This document shows positions 8,105 to 17,227 of a stretch of DNA of 64,000 bases, in pieces (within the stretch, counting starts at the first letter, position 1; every line of letters begins with the position of its first letter). The DNA comes from Candidatus Bipolaricaulota bacterium. Lineage in GTDB: Bacteria > Bipolaricaulota > Bipolaricaulia > Bipolaricaulales > Bipolaricaulaceae. The notes under the pieces are model-generated. The model did no database searches and was not told where the DNA came from. It saw nothing but the letters and a program-made list of their open reading frames with translations. The stretch is taken from NCBI GenBank assembly GCA_025060415.1, contig JANXBT010000001.1:192313-256312 (forward strand), in the 5' to 3' direction. The position numbers and the translations under genes were made by a program.

Positions 8105-9539
8105 CGTCGGTTCCCGCGCGCGCCTTGGCCTCCTCCCGGGCCATCTCCCAGTCGATGAGCAGCTGCTGGCCGAACTGGAACACGGTGGCGAACGTCCAGT
8201 AGAGCCAAAGCCCGGCGGGGAAGTTCAGGAAGAAGAGGGCCATCACCAGGGGGAACAGGTAGCCCAAGACCTGGGAGGCGCCCGGGGCCTCCGCCGGCAT
8301 CCGCCGCTGGGTGTACCACTGGTACAGGAGCTGCACCCCCGTCCCCAGCACGACGAGGAGGTAGTAGGGGTCGGGCTGGGAAAGGTCGCGGAGCCACAGG
8401 AACCCCGGGGAAAGATGGATCCTCTCCGCGGAGTACACGATGGCCTGCCAAAGGAGGATGAGGAGGGGGAATTGCAGGAGCAGGGGGAGGCACCCGCCCA
8501 GGGGGTTGACCTTCTCCTGGCGGTAGAGCTCCATGAGCTGGCGCTGCAGGGTTTCCCGATCGTCCTTGAACCGTTCCTGGAGCTTTTTGATCTTGGGCGC
8601 CAGCCTCTGCATCTTGGCCAGGGAGCGGAACTGGCTGCGCGTGAGGGGGTGGAGGAGGACGCGGGTGATCAGGGTGAAGAGGATGATGGCCCAGCCGTAG
8701 TTCCCGGTGAGGGCGTAGAGGGCCTCAAAGAAGCGGATCACGCCGGCCAAGATCAGGGTGAACGGGCCGCCTTGGGCCAGGGGGGCGAACCCCCCGTCCT
8801 TGAGGAGGAGGTAGCGGTTCCTTCCCATGTAGAAGGCGCCGCGCAGGCGCAGCGCGCCCCGCGCCTCCACCCCGAACACCGGCTGGCCCGCGGGGTTGCG
8901 CCCCACAAAGGGCTCGACCTCCCCCTCGTCCAGCCGGAAGAAGAACACCGTTTCCCGGCCCACCAGGCCCAGGCCCTGGAAGCGGACGTACGCGCCGGGC
9001 GCGAGGGGCGCCTTGTGGACCTTCCCATCGTAGAGGTAAAGGAGTTCCGGCGCGTCCTTCCCGCTCGGGAGGTGCCCTAAGACCAGGCGGAGCAGCCCGG
9101 GGGCCTCCAGGTGCACCTGGAAATCCCCGGTGTAGAGGGCGTTTTGCCGCAGAAGGAAGCGCTTCTCCCCGCGGACCGCCCCGCCCTCCGGGCGCCCCGT
9201 CACCGCCAGGGCATCGCCGCCCGCCCGCGCCGCCTCCCACGTCCACAGGGCGGGGAGGGGCGCCTCCCCCAGCCACACCTCGAAGGGGAGGCTCACCCCC
9301 GGGGCCAACCGGTTCTCCTGCCATCCGGGCACGGTCTCCACGGCCCGCGCCCCGTAGGGCGCAAAATGCACGTAGGCGCTGCGCAGGGTCCCCTCCGGGG
9401 TGAACTGGTAGCGCACCAGGCCCGTGGTCACCTGCAGCACGTTCGTCCCGTCCACCACGAGCTCCGCGACCGCCGGAGCGGTTTGCCCAAGGGAAAGTCC
9501 GGTCCAGAGGAGGGTGAGGAAAACGCCGAGGATGGCCAT
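8085..9539 (-). CDS. yidC: Membrane protein insertase YidC
   Basis: 484 residues. An N-terminal membrane anchor/signal (residues 1-18) is followed by a large periplasmic beta domain (about 20-265) and then the conserved insertase core with YGWAIILFTLITRVLLHPLTRSQ, a coiled hairpin (KMQRLAPKIKKLQERFK) and WLRDLSQPDPYYLL. The periplasmic domain is characteristic of Gram-negative YidC. The usual rpmH-rnpA neighbours are absent. A TAAAGT hexamer 9 bases before the ATG suggests a leaderless transcript shared with the jag gene. Confidence 0.96.
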   Translation of the reverse strand: MAILGVFLTLLWTGLSLGQTAPAVAELVVDGTNVLQVTTGLVRYQFTPEGTLRSAYVHFAPYGARAVETVPGWQENRLAPGVSLPFEVWLGEAPLPALWTWEAARAGGDALAVTGRPEGGAVRGEKRFLLRQNALYTGDFQVHLEAPGLLRLVLGHLPSGKDAPELLYLYDGKVHKAPLAPGAYVRFQGLGLVGRETVFFFRLDEGEVEPFVGRNPAGQPVFGVEARGALRLRGAFYMGRNRYLLLKDGGFAPLAQGGPFTLILAGVIRFFEALYALTGNYGWAIILFTLITRVLLHPLTRSQFRSLAKMQRLAPKIKKLQERFKDDRETLQRQLMELYRQEKVNPLGGCLPLLLQFPLLILLWQAIVYSAERIHLSPGFLWLRDLSQPDPYYLLVVLGTGVQLLYQWYTQRRMPAEAPGASQVLGYLFPLVMALFFLNFPAGLWLYWTFATVFQFGQQLLIDWEMAREEAKARAGTDDGSPSP

Positions 9540-9548
9540 AGCAGAAAG

Positions 9549-9554
9549 ACTTTA
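9549..9554 (-). promoter_or_regulatory. -10 hexamer of yidC
   Basis: TAAAGT on the minus strand, 9 bases before the ATG at 9539, with no Shine-Dalgarno between. It fits the leaderless pattern seen across the window. Confidence 0.45.
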
Positions 9555-9590
9555 CTGAGCCTGCGCTTTTCCCGCAATGGAGGCCGGGGT

Positions 9591-9596
9591 TAAACT
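9591..9596 (+). promoter_or_regulatory. -10 hexamer of the riboflavin operon
   Basis: TAAACT, 7 bases before ATG 9604. An upstream in-frame ATG (9577) lies before this hexamer and would add nine residues not seen in riboflavin synthases. No FMN riboswitch-like leader is possible with such a short transcript leader. Confidence 0.5.
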
Positions 9597-9603
9597 GGGC
9601 GGG

Positions 9604-10173
9604 ATGTTCACGGGGATCGTGCGCGCGGTGGGGCAGGTGCGGGAGCGCACGGCCCGCCGGATCTGGGTCTCCCGCGAGGGCCTGCCCGCGGCGCTCGGGG
9701 CCAGCGTGGCCGTCAACGGGGTGTGCCTCACCGTGGCGGAGCTCGCGGATGAGGCCATGGCCTTCGACCTCTCTGGGGAAACCCTTTCCCGTACGAACCT
9801 GGGGGAGCTCCGGGTGGGCGACCGGGTGAACCTCGAGCCCTCCCTACGGGTTGGGGAGGAGCTGGGCGGGCACCTCGTGCTGGGGCACGTGGACACCGTG
9901 GGGAAGATCACGGTCCTTTCCCGCCGCGGCGAGGACCTCCTTTTGGAGGTATCCTTCGACCCCCGGTTCGCCGAACTCCTTGCGGATAAGGGCGCGGTGG
10001 CCGTGGACGGGATCAGCCTCACCCCCTTCGCCGTGGGGGAGGGCACCTTTCGCTGCGCCATCGTGCCCCACACCTACGCCCACACGAACCTGAGGTTTCG
10101 GCGCGTGGGGGACCGGGTGAACCTGGAATTCGACATCCTGGCAAAATACGTGCGGAGGTGGCGGGAGCGATGA
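9604..10173 (+). CDS. ribE: Riboflavin synthase alpha subunit
   Basis: 189 residues. It dismutates two 6,7-dimethyl-8-ribityllumazines to riboflavin. The protein begins MFTGIV as nearly all family members do and has two tandem lumazine-binding beta barrels: the first with VNGVCLTV at about residue 38, the second with [12 protein letters not shown] and VDGISLTP at about 88 and 135. The gene ends with an ATGA overlap into ribBA. ribD and other early genes are not in this operon. Confidence 0.96.
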   Translation: MFTGIVRAVGQVRERTARRIWVSREGLPAALGASVAVNGVCLTVAELADEAMAFDLSGETLSRTNLGELRVGDRVNLEPSLRVGEELGGHLVLGHVDTVGKITVLSRRGEDLLLEVSFDPRFAELLADKGAVAVDGISLTPFAVGEGTFRCAIVPHTYAHTNLRFRRVGDRVNLEFDILAKYVRRWRER

Positions 10174-11375
10174 GGTTGGCCACGGTGGAAGAGGCGCTCG
10201 AGGCCATCCGGCAGGGCCGGATGATCATTGTGGTCGACGACGAGGACCGCGAAAACGAGGGCGATCTGGTGATGGCCGCGGAGAAGGCCACGCCGGAGGC
10301 CATCAACTTCATGATCAAGGAGGGGCGGGGCCTGTTGTGCGTGCCCATGAGCCGGGAGTGGGCCGAACGCCTGGACCTCCCCCTCATGGTGAACCCCCCG
10401 CGGGACAGCCACGAGACGGCGTTCACGGTGTCCGTGGACGCCCGGGAGGGGATCACGACCGGGATCTCCGCCCACGATCGCTGCCGCACCATCCGGGTCT
10501 TGGCGGACCCCGCCTCCCGGCCGGAGGACCTGGTCCGGCCGGGGCACGTCTTCCCCCTCATCGCCAAGGACGGGGGGGTGCTGCGCCGGGCCGGGCACAC
10601 CGAGGCCGCCGTGGACCTCTGCCGCCTGGCCGGCCTCCATCCTGTGGGCGTGATCTGCGAGATCATGAACGAGGACGGCACCATGGCCCGCCTCCCCGAC
10701 CTCCTGAGGTTCGCGGAAAAGCACGGGCTCCTCATCCTCACCATCGCCGACCTCATCGCCTGGCGCAAAAAGAGGGAGAAGCTCGTGGAGCGCGTGTGCG
10801 AGGCGGAGCTCCCCACGCGCTACGGGAACTTCCGCATCGTCACCTACCGCGACAGGATCACGGGCTACGAGCACGTGGCGCTGGTGAAGGGGGAGTTGGG
10901 CGGGGAGGAGCCGGTGCTGGTGCGCGTGCACTCCGAGTGCCTCACCGGGGACGCCCTGGGCTCCCTGCGCTGCGACTGCGGCGAGCAGCTCCACCGGGCC
11001 ATGGCGATGGTGGAGAAGGAAGGGAGGGGCGTGGTCCTCTACATGCGCCAGCATGAGGGCCGGGGCATTGGCCTCCTCAACAAGGTTTGCGCCTACCACC
11101 TCCAGGACCAGGGCCTGGACACGGTGGAGGCTAACCTGCGCCTGGGCTACCCCCCGGACCTGCGGGATTACGGGATCGGCGCGCAGATCCTCGTGGACCT
11201 GGGGGTGCGCAGGATTCGGCTCCTCACCAACAACCCCAAGAAGATCGCGGCCCTCTCTGGGTACGGGCTTGAGATCGTGGAGCGGGTCCCCATTGAGGTT
11301 GAGCCCACCCCCTACAACCAGCGCTACCTGCGGGCCAAGAAGGAGAAGCTTGGGCACGAGCTTCGGAGCGTGTAA
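10170..11375 (+). CDS. ribBA: Bifunctional 3,4-dihydroxy-2-butanone-4-phosphate synthase / GTP cyclohydrolase II
   Basis: 401 residues. The N-terminal half is the RibB domain ([28 protein letters not shown]). The C-terminal half from about residue 205 is the RibA domain with the zinc cysteines in [18 protein letters not shown] and the catalytic [10 protein letters not shown]. It makes both precursors of lumazine from ribulose-5-phosphate and GTP. The start ATG at 10170 overlaps the ribE stop by 4 bases, and ribH follows after 9 bases. Confidence 0.97.
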   Translation: MRLATVEEALEAIRQGRMIIVVDDEDRENEGDLVMAAEKATPEAINFMIKEGRGLLCVPMSREWAERLDLPLMVNPPRDSHETAFTVSVDAREGITTGISAHDRCRTIRVLADPASRPEDLVRPGHVFPLIAKDGGVLRRAGHTEAAVDLCRLAGLHPVGVICEIMNEDGTMARLPDLLRFAEKHGLLILTIADLIAWRKKREKLVERVCEAELPTRYGNFRIVTYRDRITGYEHVALVKGELGGEEPVLVRVHSECLTGDALGSLRCDCGEQLHRAMAMVEKEGRGVVLYMRQHEGRGIGLLNKVCAYHLQDQGLDTVEANLRLGYPPDLRDYGIGAQILVDLGVRRIRLLTNNPKKIAALSGYGLEIVERVPIEVEPTPYNQRYLRAKKEKLGHELRSV

Positions 11376-11384
11376 GGAGGGGGT

Positions 11385-11852
11385 ATGCCGGTGTTGGAGG
11401 GCAGGCTGGATGGGCGAGGCCTGAGGGTGGGCCTGGTGGTCTCCCGGTTCAACGAGCTGGTGACCAAGGAGCTTTTGGCCGGGGCCCAGGACCGGCTGCG
11501 CCGCCTGGGCGTGCGGGACGAGGACATGCTGGTCCTTTGGGTCCCGGGGGCGTTCGAGCTCCCCCGGGCCGTACGGATCCTCGCGGAGAGCGGGCGGGTG
11601 GACGGGATCGTGGCCCTGGCCGCGGTGGTGCGCGGCGAGACCCCGCACTTTGAGTACATCGCCGCGGAGGTGGCCAAGGGGCTGGCCAAGCTCGCCCTGG
11701 AAGGGCCCGTCCCCGTGACCTTCGGTGTGCTCACCGCCGACACCTTCGACCAGGCCCTGGAGCGGGCGGGCGGCAAGGTGGGGAACAAGGGCGCCCAGGC
11801 CGCCGAGGCCCTCGTGGAGGTCCTCAACCTCGAGCGGGAGCTCAGGGGATGA
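11385..11852 (+). CDS. ribH: 6,7-dimethyl-8-ribityllumazine synthase
   Basis: 155 residues, normal length. Motifs in order are VVSRFNELVTKELLAGA, WVPGAFELP (substrate-binding loop), VVRGETPHFEYIAAEVAKG (phosphate binding and catalytic His) and FGVLTADTFDQALERAGGKVGNKG. It condenses the two RibBA products and usually assembles as a 60-mer capsid or pentamer. AGGAGGGGGT precedes the ATG. It overlaps hisS by 4 bases. Confidence 0.97.
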   Translation: MPVLEGRLDGRGLRVGLVVSRFNELVTKELLAGAQDRLRRLGVRDEDMLVLWVPGAFELPRAVRILAESGRVDGIVALAAVVRGETPHFEYIAAEVAKGLAKLALEGPVPVTFGVLTADTFDQALERAGGKVGNKGAQAAEALVEVLNLERELRG

Positions 11853-13114
11853 AGCTGGAAAGCGTCCGGGGCATGCGGGACATCCTCCCCGAGGAGGCGG
11901 TCCTCTGGCAGCGCCTGGAGGGGGAGATCCGCGCGCTCTTCGCCCTCTACGGCTACAAGGAGATCCGGCCGCCGGTGGTGGAGCCGGCGGAGCTCTTCGC
12001 CCGCGGGGTGGGCGAGGCCACGGACATCGTGCACAAGGAGATGTACGTCTTCCCCGACAAAAAGGGGCAGATGCTCGCCCTGCGCCCCGAGGCCACGGCC
12101 TCCGTGGTGCGGGCCTACATCGAGCACGGCCTCTACGCCAAGGGGGACCTGGCCAAGCTCTACTACCTCGGCCCCATGTTCCGTTACGAAAAGCCCCAGA
12201 AGGGGCGGCAGCGCCAATTCCATCAGTACGGGGTGGAGGCCCTGGGCTCCCTGGACCCCGCCCTGGACGCGGAGGTGATCGACCTCGCCTGGCACCTCAT
12301 GGAGCGGGTGGGGCTGTCCCGGGAGGGCCTCTTCCTCCGGCTCAACTCCATCGGCTGCCGGGAGGACCGGCCGGCCTACCGGGAGGCCCTGCGCGCCCAC
12401 TTCTCCGCGCGCCGGGAGGAGCTCTGCGCGGACTGCCAGCGCCGGCTCGCGGAAAACCCCTTGCGCATCCTGGACTGCAAGGAGCCCCAGTGCCAGGAGG
12501 CCATCGCCGCGGCCCCCAAAAGCCTCGATTACCTGTGCCCAAGCTGCCGGGCGCACTTTGAGGAGCTCCTCTCCCTCCTTGGGGATTTGGGCCTGGCCTA
12601 CACCTTGGACCCGCGCCTGGTGCGGGGGATCGACTACTACACGCGCACGGTGTTCGAGCTGTGTTCCCGGGAGCTTGGGGCCCAGGATGCGCTTTTGGGC
12701 GGGGGCCGCTACGACGACCTTGTGGAGGTTTTGGGCGGCCCGCCCACCCCGGGCGTGGGCTTCGCCGGCGGCATGGAGCGGCTCGTGCTCGTCCTCTCCC
12801 AGCGCCAGCCCTTGGACGCGGCGGCCCCCGACCTCGACGCCTACGTGGTGCCCATCGGGGCGGAGGCGCGGCGGAAGGCCCTAGAGCTTTTGGCCCAGCT
12901 TCGGCGCCGGGGCGTGGCCGCCGATCTCGATTACCTGGGGCGCTCGCTGCGCAAGGCCATGAGCGTGGCGGCCCGCCGCGCCCGCTACGCCCTCCTTCTG
13001 GGCCCCGACGAGCTGGCCCAGGGCCGCCTCACCCTCAAGGACCTGCGCACGGGGCAAAGCTCCTCTTTGTTCCTCGGGGAGTTCCTGGCCAACCCCCGGG
13101 CCTTTCTTGCCTAG
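11849..13114 (+). CDS. hisS: Histidyl-tRNA synthetase
   Basis: 421 residues. Class II synthetase. Motif 1 lies in GYKEIRPPVVEPAELFAR, motif 2 in MFRYEKPQKGRQRQFHQYGVEALG and the His-specific GIDYYTRTVFEL near residue 260. Motif 3 is GVGFAGGMERLV, and an anticodon-binding domain covers the last 95 residues. Co-transcribed with the rib genes through an ATGA overlap, an unexpected partner with no functional link known to me. It ends convergent with the aldehyde oxidoreductase gene, overlapping by 4 bases. Confidence 0.97.
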   Translation: MKLESVRGMRDILPEEAVLWQRLEGEIRALFALYGYKEIRPPVVEPAELFARGVGEATDIVHKEMYVFPDKKGQMLALRPEATASVVRAYIEHGLYAKGDLAKLYYLGPMFRYEKPQKGRQRQFHQYGVEALGSLDPALDAEVIDLAWHLMERVGLSREGLFLRLNSIGCREDRPAYREALRAHFSARREELCADCQRRLAENPLRILDCKEPQCQEAIAAAPKSLDYLCPSCRAHFEELLSLLGDLGLAYTLDPRLVRGIDYYTRTVFELCSRELGAQDALLGGGRYDDLVEVLGGPPTPGVGFAGGMERLVLVLSQRQPLDAAAPDLDAYVVPIGAEARRKALELLAQLRRRGVAADLDYLGRSLRKAMSVAARRARYALLLGPDELAQGRLTLKDLRTGQSSSLFLGEFLANPRAFLA

Positions 13115-14997
13115 ACGCCCTTGGCGCCCACGGCCTCCGCCACCTCCGGGAGGTCCAGGGCGACCAGCCGCGCCTTGAGGGGCACCCCGTCCCGGCTCCA
13201 GCCCCGCGCCTCATAGTAGTCGTCCAGGAGCTTCTGCAGCTCCTCGTAGGGGACGCGGTCGCCCGCAGAGGGCCCCTCCGGGATAGGCTTGGCCATCACC
13301 CGGTGGGGCAGGTGGTCGTCCTTGCGGGAGAAACCCTCGCGCACGTTGAACGCCCGGGCCAGGTTGTAGACGCGCTCGCCCACGGTGAGGAGCTCCGCCG
13401 CGGTGAGCTCCAGCCCGGTCTGCGCGGCCACCATGTCCGGAAGAGCTTCCAGGAAGAAGATGTGCCGGGAGAACTTGCAGATCCCCAGGACGTCGTAGAG
13501 GGCCATGAGATCCTCGTGGATCTTCACCTGGAACCCTTTTCCGCGGAGGCTGCGGCGGTCCACGGCCTCGAACTTCCACCAGGCGCCGCCGTACTCCGTG
13601 CCGTAGACGCCGGCGGTGAGGTGGTCCCCGCCCCGGAAGGCCACGGCGAAGGCCAGGGCCACGCCCTTGGAGCCCCGGATGTCGTAGGCGGGGAGCTCCA
13701 TGCCCTTGATATGGATGGCGAACTCTTCCCCCTTCCCGAGCCTCTTCGCCGCGGCCCGCGCCCCGTCCGCTAAAAGCTCCCCGGCCTTCCCCTCCCTGCG
13801 GCCCATCCGCTCCAACACCTTGAGCATGGCCTCGGCGTTCCCAAAGCGGAGGTCGATCCCGTCGAGGTCCGCGGGCTTGAGGTAGCCCCGCTCTACGGCC
13901 TCCATGGCCCAGGCCACGGTGACCCCCGCGGAGATCGTGTCGATCCCCAAAAGGTCGCAGATCTCGTTGGCCTTGGCCACGGCCTCGATCTCCGCGATCT
14001 CGGGCGCCCCGCCTAGAGAGTAGAGGGTCTCGTACTCCGGGCCGTCCACCTCGATGGGGCCGTACTTGCCGCCCTCCACCACGAAGAGCTGGCCGCAGGG
14101 CTTGGTGCAGAAGGGGCAGGCCACGTTGCGCTTGGAGTACTTCGGGGCCCAATAGTACGGGTCCAGCTCGATCTTCCCTTCCTGAGCCCGGGCGTAGGCG
14201 CTCTTGAAGTAGCCCCACTGCCAGTTGCGGGAGGGGAAGGTGCCGGAGACCCGGTTCATCCAGTCCAGGAACTCCCCGGACCCGTACTTCATGTCCGCCT
14301 CGGTCACGGGGTGTTCGCGGATGACCGCGTTCCAGTGGCGGATGAGCTCTTTGATCCTCTCGGGGTGGGCCATGGGCACCTCGCCCGCGCCCTTCACGAC
14401 GATGGCCTTGAGGTTCTTGCTGCCGAGGACGGCCCCGCCCCCGCCCCGGCCGGCCTGACGGCCGTCGCACTCGATGGTGGCGATCCAGGAAAGCCTTTCG
14501 CCCGCCGGGCCGATCACCGCGGTGCGCACCCCCTCCCCGTAGCGCGCCAGCAGGGCCTTGCGGGTGGCCCGGGTGTCCAGGCCCCAGAGGTCCCGCGCGG
14601 GATCCAGGCGGGCCTTTCCGTCCTCCAGCACGAGCACCACGGGCTCCGCGCTCCTCCCCTGGATCAGGAGGGCGTCGAACCCGGCCCGGCGCAGGGCCAC
14701 CCCGGCCCAGGCCCCGGCCATGGACCGGCCGATGGTCCCCGTGAGGGGCGAGCGGAAGGAAAAGGCCGTTTTCGAGGCCGTGGGGATCCCCGTCCCCGTG
14801 AGGAGGCCGGGGGCCATGGTCACCACGTTTTCCGGCCCCAAGGGGTCCGCCCCCTTGGGGATGCGATCCCAAGCGAGTTTGGCCGCCAGCCCCCAGCCGC
14901 CCAAAAACAAGCGCAACGTCCTTTCCGGAATCTCCTCGGTGCGAATCGCCCCCGTGGAGAGGTCCACGGAAAGAAGCCTTCCGGCCACGCCTTTCAT
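13111..14997 (-). CDS. Aldehyde:ferredoxin oxidoreductase (tungstopterin enzyme)
   Basis: 628 residues, typical for AOR. It oxidises aldehydes to acids with ferredoxin as acceptor, or reduces acids in fermentation. Seen are the N-terminal GRLLSVDLSTGAI and GLLTGTGIPTASKTAFSFRSPLTG (pterin binding), the cluster cysteines CPFCTKPC near residue 297 with a distal CKFSRH near 505, and DLLGIDTISAGVTVAWAMEA (second pterin motif). A longer frame exists upstream, but MKGVAGRLLSVDL at 14997 with AAAGGGGG before it is the family start. The aldehyde substrate is unknown. Confidence 0.94.
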   Translation of the reverse strand: MKGVAGRLLSVDLSTGAIRTEEIPERTLRLFLGGWGLAAKLAWDRIPKGADPLGPENVVTMAPGLLTGTGIPTASKTAFSFRSPLTGTIGRSMAGAWAGVALRRAGFDALLIQGRSAEPVVLVLEDGKARLDPARDLWGLDTRATRKALLARYGEGVRTAVIGPAGERLSWIATIECDGRQAGRGGGGAVLGSKNLKAIVVKGAGEVPMAHPERIKELIRHWNAVIREHPVTEADMKYGSGEFLDWMNRVSGTFPSRNWQWGYFKSAYARAQEGKIELDPYYWAPKYSKRNVACPFCTKPCGQLFVVEGGKYGPIEVDGPEYETLYSLGGAPEIAEIEAVAKANEICDLLGIDTISAGVTVAWAMEAVERGYLKPADLDGIDLRFGNAEAMLKVLERMGRREGKAGELLADGARAAAKRLGKGEEFAIHIKGMELPAYDIRGSKGVALAFAVAFRGGDHLTAGVYGTEYGGAWWKFEAVDRRSLRGKGFQVKIHEDLMALYDVLGICKFSRHIFFLEALPDMVAAQTGLELTAAELLTVGERVYNLARAFNVREGFSRKDDHLPHRVMAKPIPEGPSAGDRVPYEELQKLLDDYYEARGWSRDGVPLKARLVALDLPEVAEAVGAKGV

Positions 14998-15017
14998 GCA
15001 GCCCCCTTTCGGGGCCC

Positions 15018-15023
15018 AGTATA
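15018..15023 (-). promoter_or_regulatory. -10 hexamer of the aldehyde oxidoreductase gene
   Basis: TATACT on the minus strand, 20 bases before the ATG, with AAAGGGGG between. This is the same geometry as trpS. Confidence 0.5.
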
Positions 15024-15124
15024 CCTCAGGACGCAAAGGGAAAGCCAAGCAGCGTTTGGGCTCGGCAGGGCCTTGGCGCCGCTTCGCCGGCGCAGCGGGT
15101 GGGCTCCGGCGGTCCGGAAGGGGG

Positions 15125-15334
15125 CTAGCCCCGCACCAGGCCTTCCAGATACTGCCGGATCTTCTCCAGGCCGTAGATGGTGCGGTTGGCTTCGTAGTCC
15201 TCCAGCCAGGCCTCGGCCACGGTGTCGTCCAGGCGGATCTCCACGTCCTCGATCCCTAAAACCCGGCAGATGAGCCGGGCCTCCTCCTCCACGTCCTCGT
15301 CGTGCACGCGAAAGAGGAACCTCGGAAGCCGCAT
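15125..15334 (-). CDS. Small acidic protein of unknown function
   Basis: 69 residues: basic start MRLPRFLFRVHDED, then an acidic helical body ending IYGLEKIRQYLEGLVRG. I do not recognise the family. It has no cysteines and no membrane segment. Support for being real comes from a GGGGGTGG ribosome-binding site, a TAAACT hexamer 22 bases upstream and a position divergent from an ABC operon with an identical mirrored hexamer. Expression with or regulation of the exporter is a guess. Confidence 0.55.
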   Translation of the reverse strand: MRLPRFLFRVHDEDVEEEARLICRVLGIEDVEIRLDDTVAEAWLEDYEANRTIYGLEKIRQYLEGLVRG

Positions 15335-15355
15335 GGGCTGACCACCCCCAGGCCA

Positions 15356-15403
15356 AAGTTTACGCGGCCCCAACGGGGCCAGGGGAGGCCGTGGGGTAAA
15401 CTT
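15356..15403. promoter_or_regulatory. Divergent promoters in an inverted repeat (orphan gene / ABC exporter)
   Basis: AAGTTTAC (15356-15363) and GTAAACTT (15396-15403) form an 8-base inverted repeat. Each arm holds a TAAACT -10 hexamer pointing outward, one for the 69-residue protein (minus) and one for the ABC operon (plus). The two promoters must share the 32 bases between them, so polymerase binding on one side probably excludes the other. Confidence 0.45.
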
Positions 15404-15413
15404 GAGGGCTCCG

Positions 15414-16409
15414 ATGGTGCCCATGGACTTGGCCGTGAAAACGGAGGACTTGACCCGGGTGTTTCGCCTGCGCAAGCGGGAGGGAGGGCGGGAGGTCCTG
15501 GCCCTGGACCGAGTGAACCTGGAGGTGCGGCGGGGCGAGCTCTTTGGGCTTTTGGGCCCCAACGGGGCGGGGAAGACCACCCTCATCAAGATCCTCGCCA
15601 CCCTCCTTGCCCCCACCTCCGGCCGGGCGTTCGTGGCCGGGGTGGATGTGGTGGAAAACCCCGCGGAGGTCCGCCGGCACATCAACATGGTGTGCGGCGG
15701 GGAAACCTCCGGCTACGGGCTCCTCACCGTGGAGGAGAACCTCTGGATGTTCGCCCAGTTCTACGGGATCCCCTCCCGGGAGGCTCGCCGTCGCATCGGG
15801 GAGCTCCTCTCCCTTGTGGGCATGGCCGACCGCGCCAAGACCAAGGTCTACCACCTCTCCTCGGGCATGCGGCAGAAGATGAACGTGGTGCGCGGCTTCC
15901 TCACCGACCCGGAGATCCTCTTCCTCGATGAGCCCACCCTGGGCTTGGACGTGCAGACCGCCCGCACCATCCGGGGGTTCATCCGCCAGTGGCTCCGGGA
16001 GCATCCGGACCGCACGATCCTCCTCACCACCCACTACATGCACGAGGCCGATGAGCTGTGCGACCGGGTGGCCATCATCGACCGCGGGCGGATCCTGGCC
16101 TGCGCCGCGCCGGCGGCCCTGAAGAAAACCCTCCAGCGGGAGGCCGTGTTCCGCCTCTACCTCGAGGGCCTCGCCGACGCGAAGGCGGCCCTGGATGGGA
16201 TGCCCGGGGTGCGGGCCCTGGCCCAACAGGAGGAGGACGGCCGCCTGCGCGTGGACCTCATTCTTTCTGAGGAAGAGGTGCTCGTTTCCGTGCTCTCCCG
16301 GCTGCAGGCGAAGGGAGCGAAGCTTGCAGAGCTGCGCAAGGAGGAGCCCACCCTGGAGGACGTGTTCCTCGCCCTCGTGGGCCGGAGGCTCAGCGAGGAG
16401 GCGCCATGA
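15414..16409 (+). CDS. ABC-2 type exporter, ATP-binding subunit
   Basis: 331 residues. The nucleotide-binding domain has Walker A GPNGAGKTTLIK (about residue 46), signature LSSGMRQKMNVVRG (about 148), Walker B ILFLDEPTLGLD (about 168) and the H-loop in LLTTHYMHEAD. A C-terminal extension of about 100 residues resembles the DrrA/CcmA-like exporter ATPases. It energises the two permeases that follow with 4-base overlaps. ATG 15414 is 11 bases from a TAAACT hexamer; ATG 15423 is an alternative start. Confidence 0.93.
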   Translation: MVPMDLAVKTEDLTRVFRLRKREGGREVLALDRVNLEVRRGELFGLLGPNGAGKTTLIKILATLLAPTSGRAFVAGVDVVENPAEVRRHINMVCGGETSGYGLLTVEENLWMFAQFYGIPSREARRRIGELLSLVGMADRAKTKVYHLSSGMRQKMNVVRGFLTDPEILFLDEPTLGLDVQTARTIRGFIRQWLREHPDRTILLTTHYMHEADELCDRVAIIDRGRILACAAPAALKKTLQREAVFRLYLEGLADAKAALDGMPGVRALAQQEEDGRLRVDLILSEEEVLVSVLSRLQAKGAKLAELRKEEPTLEDVFLALVGRRLSEEAP

Positions 16410-17227
16410 CCTGGCAAATCCGGACCTTCCTGCGCACCGTGGTGGGCCGGGCCTACCCCCGCTTCATCGGGGTATGGCGGGAGAAAAGCTGGGTCATCTT
16501 CGACGTGTTCTTCCCCCTCCTCCAGGTCTCCGCGTACGTCTACATCTATCGGGCCATCGGTGCGCCCCCGGAGTTCGCGGGCTTTGCCGTGCTGGGCGGG
16601 GCCATGATCGCCTACTGGATGAACGTGCTCTGGAGCATGGCCAGCCAGCTCTATTGGGAAAAGGAGACGGGGAACCTGCAGCTTTACCTCATCGCCCCCA
16701 CCTCCCGCATGGCCATCCTTTTGGGCATGGCCCTGGGCGGGCTCACGGCCACCACCGTGCGGGCCGCGGGCGTCATCCTCGTGGGCGCCCTCCTCTTCCG
16801 CATCCCCCTGCGCGTGGGCCACGGCGCCCTGTTCCTTGGGGTCTTCCTCCTCACCCTGGTCGCCCTCTACGGCCTGGGGATGCTCCTGAGCTCGGTGTTC
16901 CTCCTCTGGGGCCGGGAGGCCTGGCACCTCTCCAACCTCTTCATGGAGCCGGTCTACCTCTTCTCCGGCTTCTACTTCCCCGTGCGGGCGCTGGGCTTTT
17001 GGGTGGCCCTCGTGGCCTCGGTCATCCCCATCACCCTGGGGCTGGATGCCCTGCGCCAGCTCCTCTACCCCCAGCTCATGGAGCGGTTCCGGTTCCTGCC
17101 GGTGGAGGCGGAGCTGGGGGCCCTCGCGGCGCTGGCCGTCCTCTTCCTCTTTTTGGCCCACCGGGGCCTGCGCTTCTTTGAGGAGCTGGCCCGCCGCGAG
17201 GGAAGGCTCACCCTAAGGGGGCAGTGA
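16406..17227 (+). CDS. ABC-2 type exporter, permease subunit 1
   Basis: 273 residues with about six hydrophobic helices. The conserved LYWEKETGNLQLYLIAPTSR segment after helix 2 (residues about 88-107) and the FLFSGFYFPV-like block near residue 190 are typical of ABC-2 permeases. It overlaps the ATPase by 4 bases and the second permease by 4. Having two different permeases suggests a heterodimeric channel. The substrate (drug, lipid or polysaccharide) is not evident. Confidence 0.9.
   Translation: MTWQIRTFLRTVVGRAYPRFIGVWREKSWVIFDVFFPLLQVSAYVYIYRAIGAPPEFAGFAVLGGAMIAYWMNVLWSMASQLYWEKETGNLQLYLIAPTSRMAILLGMALGGLTATTVRAAGVILVGALLFRIPLRVGHGALFLGVFLLTLVALYGLGMLLSSVFLLWGREAWHLSNLFMEPVYLFSGFYFPVRALGFWVALVASVIPITLGLDALRQLLYPQLMERFRFLPVEAELGALAALAVLFLFLAHRGLRFFEELARREGRLTLRGQ

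Noticed and set aside
9577-9603. ATG 9577 as riboflavin synthase start
   Set aside because: The family begins MFTGIV, at 9604, and the likely -10 hexamer lies downstream of 9577.
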